Source: Clostridium sp. Cult2 (GTDB taxonomy: Bacteria > Bacillota > Clostridia > Tissierellales > Tepidimicrobiaceae). Taken from it: DNA of 42,554 bases. The notes under the pieces were generated by a model that saw only the letters and a list, made by a program, of their open reading frames with translations, ran no database searches and was not told where the DNA came from. Below, in pieces: positions 8,560-15,694 of the stretch (positions within the stretch are counted from its first letter, which is position 1; every line of letters begins with the position of its first letter). The translations under genes and the position numbers were made by a program. The stretch lies in assembly GCF_021655075.1 (NCBI RefSeq), contig NZ_PPXX01000021.1, forward strand, positions 1-42,554, written 5' to 3'.

Positions 8560-10971
8560 ATGTTATTTGCAATACTATTAATATTAAAAATTATATTATT
8601 TATGAATATAACAAATGTAGAACACAACAGACTTTTGGTTCTGTTAACCAGTATACTGATAAGTTTGTTATTTTTCACATTAATCTATTTTAGTAATTTA
8701 AAGAAGAAAAGGGTTTGGGGATTTTCCCTATATATAATATTATCTTCTATCATGTTTGTAGATGTAATGTATTATAGCTATTTTAACTGTTTACCATCCA
8801 TTAGGATGATAAAACAATTTAATCAATTAGGGGCTGTAGGAGATAGCATTAAGGCATTGCTGGATATTAAAAATCTCATGTTTATTTTGGACATACCCTT
8901 ACTTTTAATATATTTTAAGAAAAATCCCAATATAGAAGAATATAAAACTAATAATAAATATATTAGGTTTGGAGTACCGACTGGAATTGGTCTAATCCTC
9001 CTATTGGTTCTATCCCTTTTGAATTCCAATGGTTTAATGACTCCTATAAGTAACCAAGAATTATATACCTATCATATTAAGGATATAAAAAACTCATTAT
9101 TTGGGGAAGAAATAGCTGAAGGGAGTAGTACATTTACTAAAGAGGATTTAGAAGAATTAATAGAACCAGCTAAATTGGAGAAAGGCAAATATACAGGAAT
9201 TGGAAAAGATAAAAACCTAATAGTAATCCAAGTGGAAGCATTGCAGAACTTTGTAATAAATCGTTTCTATGAAAATCAGGAGATAACCCCTAATCTAAAT
9301 AGATTGATAAAGGAAAAGGGAAGCCTTTATTTCGACAACTATTATCAACAAATAGGTAGAGGGAATACCTCAGATGCAGAATTTGTCACCAATAATTCTC
9401 TATATCCTTCTATGGAAGACCCTACCTATAATCAATATGAACAGAATACTTTTTATGGATTGCCATGGATACTTAGGGATAATGGATATACCTCATGGGT
9501 ATTTCACGGATATGAAAAGGATTTTTGGAATAGAAACAATGCCTATGTAAATCAAGGTTTTCAAAGATTTTTATCGGAAGAGGACTTTGATGTAGTAGAA
9601 AAAATAGGATTTGGAATAACTGATGAAGAATTCTATAAACAATCCATGGACTATTTAAAGGAATTGGACAGTATAGATGATAATCCTTTCCATGCCTTTA
9701 TTATCAGTTTGACTAGCCATACACCTTTCAATATTCCAAAAGAATATCAATATCTAGATATAAAAGAAGAACATGAGGGGACTATATTAGGAGATTATCT
9801 TCAAGCAATCCATTATGCAGATAAAGCTTTAGGTCAATTCTTTGAAGATTTGAGGAAAGAAGGATTCTATGATAATTCTGTAATAGCCCTTTATGGAGAT
9901 CATTTTGCTATAACTGGATTCAATCCTTCAGGAGTAGAATTGATGTCGGATTTTTTAAATATTAACTATGATGTAAATGAAATGTTTAGAGTCCCTCTGG
10001 TAATCCATGTTCCAGGGGAAGAAATCAACGAAACCATATCGGAAATAGGTAGCCAGTTGGATTTTCTACCTACCATATTGAACATTATGGGGTATGAAAA
10101 CGAAAAAGGAATTATGTTTGGGAAGGATTTATTAAACCATGAAGGAGAAAATTTTGTGGCAGCTCAAACCTATGTATTGAAAGGCTCCTTCATAGATGAT
10201 GATACATTATTCTATATGTCAAATGATGGATTATTTAAAAACAGTAAAGCTTTAGATAGGAAAACTAGAGAACCATTAGATGTGGAAGATTATAGAAACC
10301 AATATGAGAATATAATTGCTGAGATAAATAAATCAGATTATATACTCAAAAATGATTTGATTAAAACATTAGTTGAAAATCATGGACAGGTAGAACTAAC
10401 CTATTCAAGGAGTAAAAATATACCTAATGATGAGCATATAGTAGAATGTTATACTAACCCTTTGGAAGAATTGAGAGATAATTATAAAAAAGGGAGCCGA
10501 CTGTTGGCAGTTAAAGTCCATTGGTCTAAAGATGGAAATGTATTATTAAAAGGTGGTAATAATATTGAGAATTTAGCTAATTGGATGAAAGAACATGAAA
10601 AGGCTTATACAATTCTTAGGACGGAGGAAGAAGACGAATCTATCTTTTTAAAGATTAAAGAGGATTATCCTAAACTAAAGGATAGGTTTATAGTTGAAAT
10701 GGCCAATTTTAAAGAATATACAAAGTTGACCAATAAAGCCTATAAAAACATTTTACTCAATGTTTCAAAGAGCCAATATAGTGGAGAAGAAATTGTTGAA
10801 TTCTTAAAAAGAAATCCATTAACTGGAGTCATAATGGATGAAAAATCCGCCAACCCATCCTTAATAGAGGAATTACATGAAATAGATATTCCTGTTTATT
10901 TAGATGGAGTAGACGAGACTGTAGATATAGAAGAGTATGGAAATATTGATGGCATTTTCGTGGGACAGTAG
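8560..10971 (+). CDS. LTA-synthase-like membrane sulfatase-fold enzyme fused to a degenerate GDPD-like domain
   Basis: 803 residues. Five membrane helices (residues ~1-158) are followed by an extracellular LtaS-type domain from ~219. The catalytic set is present with LtaS-like spacing: Glu226 (IQVEALQ), Thr270 nucleophile (GRGNTSD) and Asp447-His448 (YGDHF). Such enzymes transfer glycerophosphate from phosphatidylglycerol onto a growing polymer. Residues ~610-803 are extra. Segments such as CYTNPLEELRDNYKKG, WSKDGNVLL, YKNILLNVSK and GIPVY-like IPVYLDG-to-DGIFVG follow the GDPD barrel pattern, but the ExD pair and catalytic histidines are replaced, so the domain looks inactive. The TAG stop lies inside a REP-like repeat that encodes the last Gly-Gln. 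The ribosome-binding site GGAGG is 7 bases before the ATG. A paralogue follows immediately. Confidence 0.88.
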   Translation: MLFAILLILKIILFMNITNVEHNRLLVLLTSILISLLFFTLIYFSNLKKKRVWGFSLYIILSSIMFVDVMYYSYFNCLPSIRMIKQFNQLGAVGDSIKALLDIKNLMFILDIPLLLIYFKKNPNIEEYKTNNKYIRFGVPTGIGLILLLVLSLLNSNGLMTPISNQELYTYHIKDIKNSLFGEEIAEGSSTFTKEDLEELIEPAKLEKGKYTGIGKDKNLIVIQVEALQNFVINRFYENQEITPNLNRLIKEKGSLYFDNYYQQIGRGNTSDAEFVTNNSLYPSMEDPTYNQYEQNTFYGLPWILRDNGYTSWVFHGYEKDFWNRNNAYVNQGFQRFLSEEDFDVVEKIGFGITDEEFYKQSMDYLKELDSIDDNPFHAFIISLTSHTPFNIPKEYQYLDIKEEHEGTILGDYLQAIHYADKALGQFFEDLRKEGFYDNSVIALYGDHFAITGFNPSGVELMSDFLNINYDVNEMFRVPLVIHVPGEEINETISEIGSQLDFLPTILNIMGYENEKGIMFGKDLLNHEGENFVAAQTYVLKGSFIDDDTLFYMSNDGLFKNSKALDRKTREPLDVEDYRNQYENIIAEINKSDYILKNDLIKTLVENHGQVELTYSRSKNIPNDEHIVECYTNPLEELRDNYKKGSRLLAVKVHWSKDGNVLLKGGNNIENLANWMKEHEKAYTILRTEEEDESIFLKIKEDYPKLKDRFIVEMANFKEYTKLTNKAYKNILLNVSKSQYSGEEIVEFLKRNPLTGVIMDEKSANPSLIEELHEIDIPVYLDGVDETVDIEEYGNIDGIFVGQ

Positions 10972-10991
10972 GGACGGTTCTCCCTGTCCCA
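10961..10991 (+). repeat. REP-like palindrome, copy A (forward, TA subtype)
   Basis: This 31-base bulged palindrome has ends TGGGACAG and CTGTCCCA and core GGGACGGTTCTC. It supplies the stop codon (TAG, 10969-10971) of the upstream LtaS-like gene. Confidence 0.85.
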
Positions 10992-11029
10992 TATTCACTA
11001 GAAGTCAAAATATAGATGGAGGAATATAT

Positions 11030-12859
11030 ATGTTACCCTTATTGCTAATACTAAAAATCCTATTGTTTATGAATATTACCAAGGTTAAATATAATAAGCC
11101 TATAGTATTGCTAATAAGTATATTGATAATATTATTCTTCTTTACATGGATATATCTTAGTAATGGAAAAAGAAAATATAGATTAGCTTTTTATTTCTAT
11201 ACCATAGTATCCGCAATTATGTTTGTAGATGTGGTTTACTATACCTATTTTAATACTTTGCCATCCATAAGGATGATAAAGCAAATCGATCAGGTGGCAG
11301 CAGTAGGGGATAGTGTAAAGACTTTACTATCCTTTAAAAATCTGTTGTTTTTACTGGATTTACCCTTATCTTTTATATATTCAAGGAAAAGAAGAAAATT
11401 CAATACCTATAATAAATATATTAAATGGGGAATCCCTGGAGGGATAGGCTTTATTTTAGTTATTTTCTTAGTGCTTTTAAGTAAAATAAGCCTTTTTGGT
11501 CCAGTAACCAATCAAGAACTATTCACCTACCATGCTAAGGATATTAAAAAAGCTATAATGAAAGAGGATATAGAAAGTATTGAAACATTAACTAAAAAGG
11601 ACATAGATGAACTAAAACAGCGAAATAAGTTTGTGGAAGGAAAGTATACTGGACTAGGAAAAGATAAGAATCTAATAGTCATCCAAGTAGAAGCATTGCA
11701 AAACTTTATAATAAACCATTACTATGAAGGACAGGAAATTACTCCAAATCTAAATAGATTGATAAAAGAAAAGGGAAGCCTTTATTTTAACAACTATTAT
11801 CAATTATTAGGTAGAGGGAATACCTCTGATTCGGAATTTGTTACCAATAATTCCCTATATCCTTCCATGGAAGAACCCACCTATACCCAATATGAGAACA
11901 ATACCTTCTATGGATTGCCTTGGGTCCTTAGGGATAATGGATATACTTCTTGGGTATTCCATGGATATGAGAAGGAATTTTGGAACAGGGAGAAAGCCTA
12001 TCTAAACCAAGGATTTCAGCGATTTGTATCCCAAGAGGATTATGATGTAGTAGAAAAAATAGGATTTGGAATTACTGATGAGGAATTTTTTAAACAATCT
12101 ATGGACTATTTAAAGGAATTGGATAGTATAGATGATAATCCATTCCATGCATTCATAATTACCTTATCAAGCCACAATCCCTTTAATATACCAGAAAAAT
12201 ATCAGTATTTAGATATTAAGGAAGAACATAAAGACACAATATTAGGCAACTATCTTCAAGCAATCCATTATATGGACAAGGCCTTAGGTGAATTCATTGA
12301 AGAATTAAAGAAAGAAGGATTATATGATGAATCCGTACTAGCCATCTATGGTGACCATTTTGCAGTAAACAGTCTAGAGGAGGAAGCACAGAAGTTGATG
12401 ACAGATTATTTGGGATATACTTACGATTTAGATGAAATGATGAAAGTACCTCTAATAATCCAAATCCCTGGCTTGGAATCTAATGAAACCATAAATAGAA
12501 TAAGCAGTATGCTAGATTTTATGCCAACTATATTGAATATTATGGGCTATGAAAATGAAAAGGGTCTTATGTTTGGTGTGGATTTATTAAACTATGAAGG
12601 ACAAAACTTAGTAGCTCCACAAACCTATGCCCTAAAAGGTTCCATAATAACCGATGAAATACTGCTAGAAATGTCCAGAGACGGAGTATTTGAAAACAGC
12701 AGAGTCTACAATATTAAAACAAGAGAACCATTAGATGTAAATAACTATATAGAAGAACACAAAAAAGCAATAGAAGAAATAAACAAATCCGACTATATAC
12801 TAAAAACCGACTATTTCGGGACAGCGGGGACGGTTCTCCCTGTCCCAAAAAATAAATAA
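11030..12859 (+). CDS. LTA-synthase-like membrane sulfatase-fold enzyme (tandem paralogue)
   Basis: 609 residues, very similar to the preceding gene across the five membrane helices and the catalytic domain, with Glu221, Thr265 and Asp442-His443 at the same spacing. It is probably an extracellular glycerophosphate transferase for lipoteichoic-acid-type polymer, perhaps a primase/polymerase partner of its neighbour. I start at ATG 11030, with GGAGG 7 bases upstream; the longer frame starts inside the previous gene. Similarity to the paralogue stops at EINKSDYILK. From there the frame runs straight through REP copy B, giving the odd tail FGTAGTVLPVPKNK. The GDPD-like domain is therefore missing here, through either insertion-linked truncation or original absence. 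Confidence 0.87.
   Translation: MLPLLLILKILLFMNITKVKYNKPIVLLISILIILFFFTWIYLSNGKRKYRLAFYFYTIVSAIMFVDVVYYTYFNTLPSIRMIKQIDQVAAVGDSVKTLLSFKNLLFLLDLPLSFIYSRKRRKFNTYNKYIKWGIPGGIGFILVIFLVLLSKISLFGPVTNQELFTYHAKDIKKAIMKEDIESIETLTKKDIDELKQRNKFVEGKYTGLGKDKNLIVIQVEALQNFIINHYYEGQEITPNLNRLIKEKGSLYFNNYYQLLGRGNTSDSEFVTNNSLYPSMEEPTYTQYENNTFYGLPWVLRDNGYTSWVFHGYEKEFWNREKAYLNQGFQRFVSQEDYDVVEKIGFGITDEEFFKQSMDYLKELDSIDDNPFHAFIITLSSHNPFNIPEKYQYLDIKEEHKDTILGNYLQAIHYMDKALGEFIEELKKEGLYDESVLAIYGDHFAVNSLEEEAQKLMTDYLGYTYDLDEMMKVPLIIQIPGLESNETINRISSMLDFMPTILNIMGYENEKGLMFGVDLLNYEGQNLVAPQTYALKGSIITDEILLEMSRDGVFENSRVYNIKTREPLDVNNYIEEHKKAIEEINKSDYILKTDYFGTAGTVLPVPKNK
12818..12846 (+). repeat. REP-like palindrome, copy B (forward, CG subtype), translated into a protein tail
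   Basis: GGGACAG-C-GGGGACGGTTCTCC-CTGTCCC lies entirely inside the reading frame of the second LtaS-like gene, where it encodes GTAGTVLPVP. It stands 28 bases upstream of the RAYT start codon. Its sequence is identical to the reverse complement of copy D. Confidence 0.85.
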
Positions 12860-12874
12860 GGAGTGTGAATCGTC

Positions 12875-13663
12875 ATGCCTAGATATTCACGAGCTTTATC
12901 AACTACTGGGATATATCATGTTATGGTGAGGGGAGTCAATAGGATGCATATATTCCTAGATAATGATGACAAAGTAAGATTTTTACAGACATTGGCGAGG
13001 ATGAAGTCAGAAGAAGAATATACATTGTATGGATATTGTATAATGGATAATCATGCACACTTACTAATAAAAGAAGAGAAAGACTCAATATCAAGAACTA
13101 TGAAAAGGATAGGTGTTAGCTATTCATATTATTTTAATAAAAAATATGATAGAGTAGGTCATTTATTCCAGGATAGGTTTAGGAGTGAAAGGATTGAATC
13201 TGAAAATTATATACTATCTTGTCTAAGGTATATACATAACAATCCAGTAAAAGCATTGATAACTAAAGAACCATCAGATTACATTTGGAGTAGCTATAAT
13301 ATCTACATAAATAAAGCTGAAAATAAAGAAGAAATTATATCTCCAGAATTTGCATTAAGTATTTTTTCAGAAAACAAATCCAAAGCCATAGAAAAGTTTA
13401 AAAAATTTTCTGCAATAGATTGCAAAGAGATTTTTATTGATATATATGAAGAGGAAGAAGATATAGAAAAAATCCAAAGGGAAAAGATTAAGGAAATACT
13501 TAAAGGTTATAATTTGAAACTAGAAGATTTACCTAAATTGAAAGATAGAAATATTAGAACTGAGATAATAAGAGAAATAGGCGATAATATAAGTATATCA
13601 ACGAGAGAGATGGCAAATTTAATAGGATTGAGCAAGAGTACAATAGCTAGGATATTAAAATAA
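12875..13663 (+). CDS. REP-associated tyrosine transposase (RAYT, Y1_Tnp family)
   Basis: 262 residues. The Y1 HUH-nuclease domain fills residues ~1-140: GIYHVMVRGVNRMHIF, the metal-binding His60-Ala-His62 (DNHAHLLIK), candidate nucleophile tyrosines within Tyr83-Tyr86 (YSYYFNKKY), and the family signature RVGHLFQDRF, then IHNNPVKA. The last ~60 residues form a helix-turn-helix-like end (SISTREMANLIGLSKSTIAR), which may bind the repeat. RAYTs are single-copy, IS200/IS605-related enzymes that act on REP palindromes as single-stranded DNA. Copies B and C bracket this gene as an inverted pair, 28 bases upstream and directly at the stop codon. The ribosome-binding site AAGGAG overlaps the stop of the preceding gene, so co-transcription with it is likely. 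Confidence 0.9.
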   Translation: MPRYSRALSTTGIYHVMVRGVNRMHIFLDNDDKVRFLQTLARMKSEEEYTLYGYCIMDNHAHLLIKEEKDSISRTMKRIGVSYSYYFNKKYDRVGHLFQDRFRSERIESENYILSCLRYIHNNPVKALITKEPSDYIWSSYNIYINKAENKEEIISPEFALSIFSENKSKAIEKFKKFSAIDCKEIFIDIYEEEEDIEKIQREKIKEILKGYNLKLEDLPKLKDRNIRTEIIREIGDNISISTREMANLIGLSKSTIARILK

Positions 13664-13694
13664 TGGGACAGCGAGAACCGTCCCTACTGTCCCA
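13664..13694 (-). repeat. REP-like palindrome, copy C (reverse, TA subtype)
   Basis: The reverse complement reads TGGGACAG-TA-GGGACGGTTCTC-GCTGTCCCA, one base different from copy A. It starts directly after the RAYT stop codon and lies at the 3' end of the convergent stalk-domain gene. Confidence 0.85.
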
Positions 13695-13726
13695 AATTAA
13701 TCTTTACTGTCCCAAATTAATCTTTA
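13687..13726. repeat. Perfect 20-bp tandem duplication at the edge of REP copy C
   Basis: ACTGTCCCAAATTAATCTTT occurs twice head to tail (13687-13706 and 13707-13726). The unit joins the end of the REP palindrome to the last codons of the minus-strand gene, so the duplication spans the insertion junction. Confidence 0.9.
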
Positions 13727-15395
13727 CAAACACATCCCTATCCCATAAGCTGGTTATATAATTAACGGCGCTTTCTACCCTAGCATTCAACCTGTCTAAC
13801 CCACTACTTCCTGCATAAATCCAGCTATCATCATAAATGGAGAAGTTTCCTTCAACTACTAATCCTAACTCATCTATATCCTTTTCATATATACTATATT
13901 TCAAACCAAAAATATATCTCCCATAGGAGAAGCTGCTATACATACTATTTATATAATCTTCAGTTTCATTGAGTAAATCCACGGATATTATCCTATTATC
14001 ATGAATATTGAATCTAATATTTTTATCATAATCTTCTGTATAAGTAATATTTCCATCTATATATAAATCCGGGTTTATTCTTCTTATTTCATAATTAAGC
14101 CTTTTCAGATATCCCAATTTAGTATATATGGACCAATTGAAAAAGTTCTTTGAATTTACCATTATATCTAAATCAACAGTATCTCCCCTTTGGGTAGCGG
14201 AATATTTAAATTCTACATTATTATATTTGTTTAGATTCTTATTAAGAATATCTTCAAAATAATTGGAATCAATTCTATAATCCTTTTTCAAATTACTTCT
14301 TGAGAAATCAAAGGACAAATCCTTCCCCTTAGATTGAAACTTTACATAATCTCTATAAGAAGAGCTAGAATATTTACTATAATAGGGGTTTCTTACACTA
14401 CCTTTAATTAAGGCATCTTCATTATATAGAATGAGTATGGCTGAATATATATCCCAAATATAATCCTCTACTTCTTTTCTGTTCAACCTATACCAATTAT
14501 ATACTTTAGAGGAAGGGAAACTAAAGGTAATATCTAACCAATTGCCAGAGGATTTTTTGATTTCAATATCCATAATCAAACTTCCTACCTTATCCATATA
14601 TCTATTCAAATGGTTTTCCAATGTTTTTACATTGCTAATATTTCTATAGGGAATATTTAAACTTTTATATAATTCCTTTCTTTTCTCCAAATTTTCTATT
14701 TCTATATCTAACAAATGATTTCTACCATTCCTAATACTTACTAAATTATCCAAATTTGAAGGATAATCCTTAGATACTAAAATTCCATTAGCATCTATTA
14801 GGATTTTATTATATTTTTTATCCAATGTAGGAGTAATATATAAATAGCTTCCAATATCCATTATAGGTACATATATATCATCATTGAAAAAGAAAGGTTC
14901 TTTACTAAAGGATAATTTTTCATTATCTAAATAAACCTTCACATCACCAAAATAAACCTTAATGTTTTTAGTAGTTTTATTTTTTAGGCTAGCCTGCTCT
15001 CTTTCTTTACCTTTCTCCAAAAGATATATTTCATTCTCTAATCCATCTATTATCCTTCCTTTAGCTTCTATTTCATAACCCCTTTGGAAAGACTGTATAT
15101 CCTTTGAATCACTTTTAAGTCTACCCTTAGAATCCAAATTAGCAATTTTATTCACTTTATCTATTTCAATGCTTAAGTTTAATCCCTTAGCCAAGTCCCA
15201 TAAAGGAACCCAGATTTCATCATCATATATAAAGGGTTGCTTATTGGATATAATCTTCTTTCCTTCAACCTCCATATATAGACCATAAAAATCTCCATCA
15301 ATTTCTTTAACATAGCCTACCCCTTCAGAAACAATAGGAGAGAAAACTGTAAAAAATATAACTAAAAGAATAAGCTTAGCAATTTTTCTATCCAT
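13704..15395 (-). CDS. Secreted protein with two amine-oxidase-N-like (stalk) domains
   Basis: 563 residues. A signal peptide is clear (MDRKIAKLILLVIFFTVFSP). Two copies of the copper-amine-oxidase N-terminal/stalk domain follow: residues ~40-90 with QPFIYDDEIWVPLWDLAKGL and ~150-210 with EPFFFNDDIYVPIMDIGSYL. Such domains are non-enzymatic beta modules common in surface proteins of clostridia. The remaining ~350 residues are tyrosine- and charge-rich and not recognised. The start at 15395 has AAAGGAG 7 bases upstream; an earlier in-frame ATG at 15437 has none. The last codons (LGQ, stop) are REP-derived sequence from the duplicated edge of copy C. It probably belongs functionally with the divergent secreted-protein cluster. 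Confidence 0.78.
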   Translation of the reverse strand: MDRKIAKLILLVIFFTVFSPIVSEGVGYVKEIDGDFYGLYMEVEGKKIISNKQPFIYDDEIWVPLWDLAKGLNLSIEIDKVNKIANLDSKGRLKSDSKDIQSFQRGYEIEAKGRIIDGLENEIYLLEKGKEREQASLKNKTTKNIKVYFGDVKVYLDNEKLSFSKEPFFFNDDIYVPIMDIGSYLYITPTLDKKYNKILIDANGILVSKDYPSNLDNLVSIRNGRNHLLDIEIENLEKRKELYKSLNIPYRNISNVKTLENHLNRYMDKVGSLIMDIEIKKSSGNWLDITFSFPSSKVYNWYRLNRKEVEDYIWDIYSAILILYNEDALIKGSVRNPYYSKYSSSSYRDYVKFQSKGKDLSFDFSRSNLKKDYRIDSNYFEDILNKNLNKYNNVEFKYSATQRGDTVDLDIMVNSKNFFNWSIYTKLGYLKRLNYEIRRINPDLYIDGNITYTEDYDKNIRFNIHDNRIISVDLLNETEDYINSMYSSFSYGRYIFGLKYSIYEKDIDELGLVVEGNFSIYDDSWIYAGSSGLDRLNARVESAVNYITSLWDRDVFVKINLGQ

Positions 15396-15420
15396 AGAAT
15401 TACTCCTTTCAATATACTCC

Positions 15421-15497
15421 ATTAATACTATCGGCAACCCATGAGAAATTTTGTATAATAAATTTAAGAAAAAGAGGTTTTTGCCGATAATATTAGT
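15421..15497. promoter_or_regulatory. Long-spaced inverted repeat in the divergent intergenic region
   Basis: TATCGGCAA (15429-15437) is repeated inverted as TTGCCGATA (15481-15489), and the match extends to ~17 bases with two mismatches. The enclosed 43 bases contain TATAAT (15454-15459). It may be an operator pair around a divergent promoter or the termini of a small MITE-like element. Confidence 0.4.
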
Positions 15498-15548
15498 AGC
15501 CTTTAGGGCTAATTGTGAATTAGGAAATGATCCTCGTGGTTAGAAATT

Positions 15549-15591
15549 GTCATCCTGAGAGTGGCAGTATAAGATTACCAACGAAGGATCT
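15549..15591. repeat. Divergent copy of a CATCCTGAG...GAAGGATCT interspersed repeat
   Basis: GTCATCCTGAGAG at the left and ACGAAGGATCT at the right form the ends of a short imperfect palindrome. It resembles the better preserved copy at 25240-25266 but has ~20 extra bases in the middle. It lies in the leader of the IPT/TIG gene. Confidence 0.45.
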
Positions 15592-15646
15592 ATTCAACAA
15601 AAATAATTTTGGTATAAGCAGAATAACTATTATGGTAACTAAGAAA

Positions 15647-15677
15647 TGGGACAGGGAGAACCGTCCCCGCTGTCCCA
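15647..15677 (-). repeat. REP-like palindrome, copy D (reverse, CG subtype)
   Basis: This 31-base element, TGGGACAGGGAGAACC followed by GTCCCCGCTGTCCCA, is the exact reverse complement of copy B over the shared bases. It ends only 5 bases before the GGAG ribosome-binding site of the IPT/TIG gene, so its RNA hairpin could affect translation start. Confidence 0.85.
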
Positions 15678-15694
15678 AGAATGGAGTGATGATT

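Noticed and set aside
8401-8560. A riboswitch controlling the ECF S component or the LtaS-like gene
   Set aside because: The leader on the minus strand is ~28 bases, and the plus-strand interval shows no conserved riboswitch core.
8490-8693. Small 67-residue plus-strand reading frame
   Set aside because: It overlaps the start of the LtaS-like gene in another frame, has no ribosome-binding site and shows no recognisable protein pattern.
10937-11029. Longer start for the second LtaS-like protein
   Set aside because: The extension overlaps the end of the previous gene and REP copy A. ATG 11030 has a well-spaced GGAGG and aligns with the paralogue's N-terminus.
10961-13694. A composite insertion sequence with REP copies as terminal inverted repeats
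   Set aside because: RAYTs of the Y1 family do not use classical terminal inverted repeats, and no target-site duplication flanks the B-C unit. It is better described as a RAYT with REP elements.
10961-15677. The REP-like copies as a CRISPR array
   Set aside because: Four copies at irregular distances of 0.8-2 kb, in both orientations, with genes between them; no spacers and no cas genes.
15527-15694. N-terminal extension of the IPT/TIG protein by ~56 residues
   Set aside because: It would translate an interspersed repeat and REP copy D and put the signal peptide far inside the protein. GGAG at 15683-15686 fits a start at 15695 (or 15689) instead.
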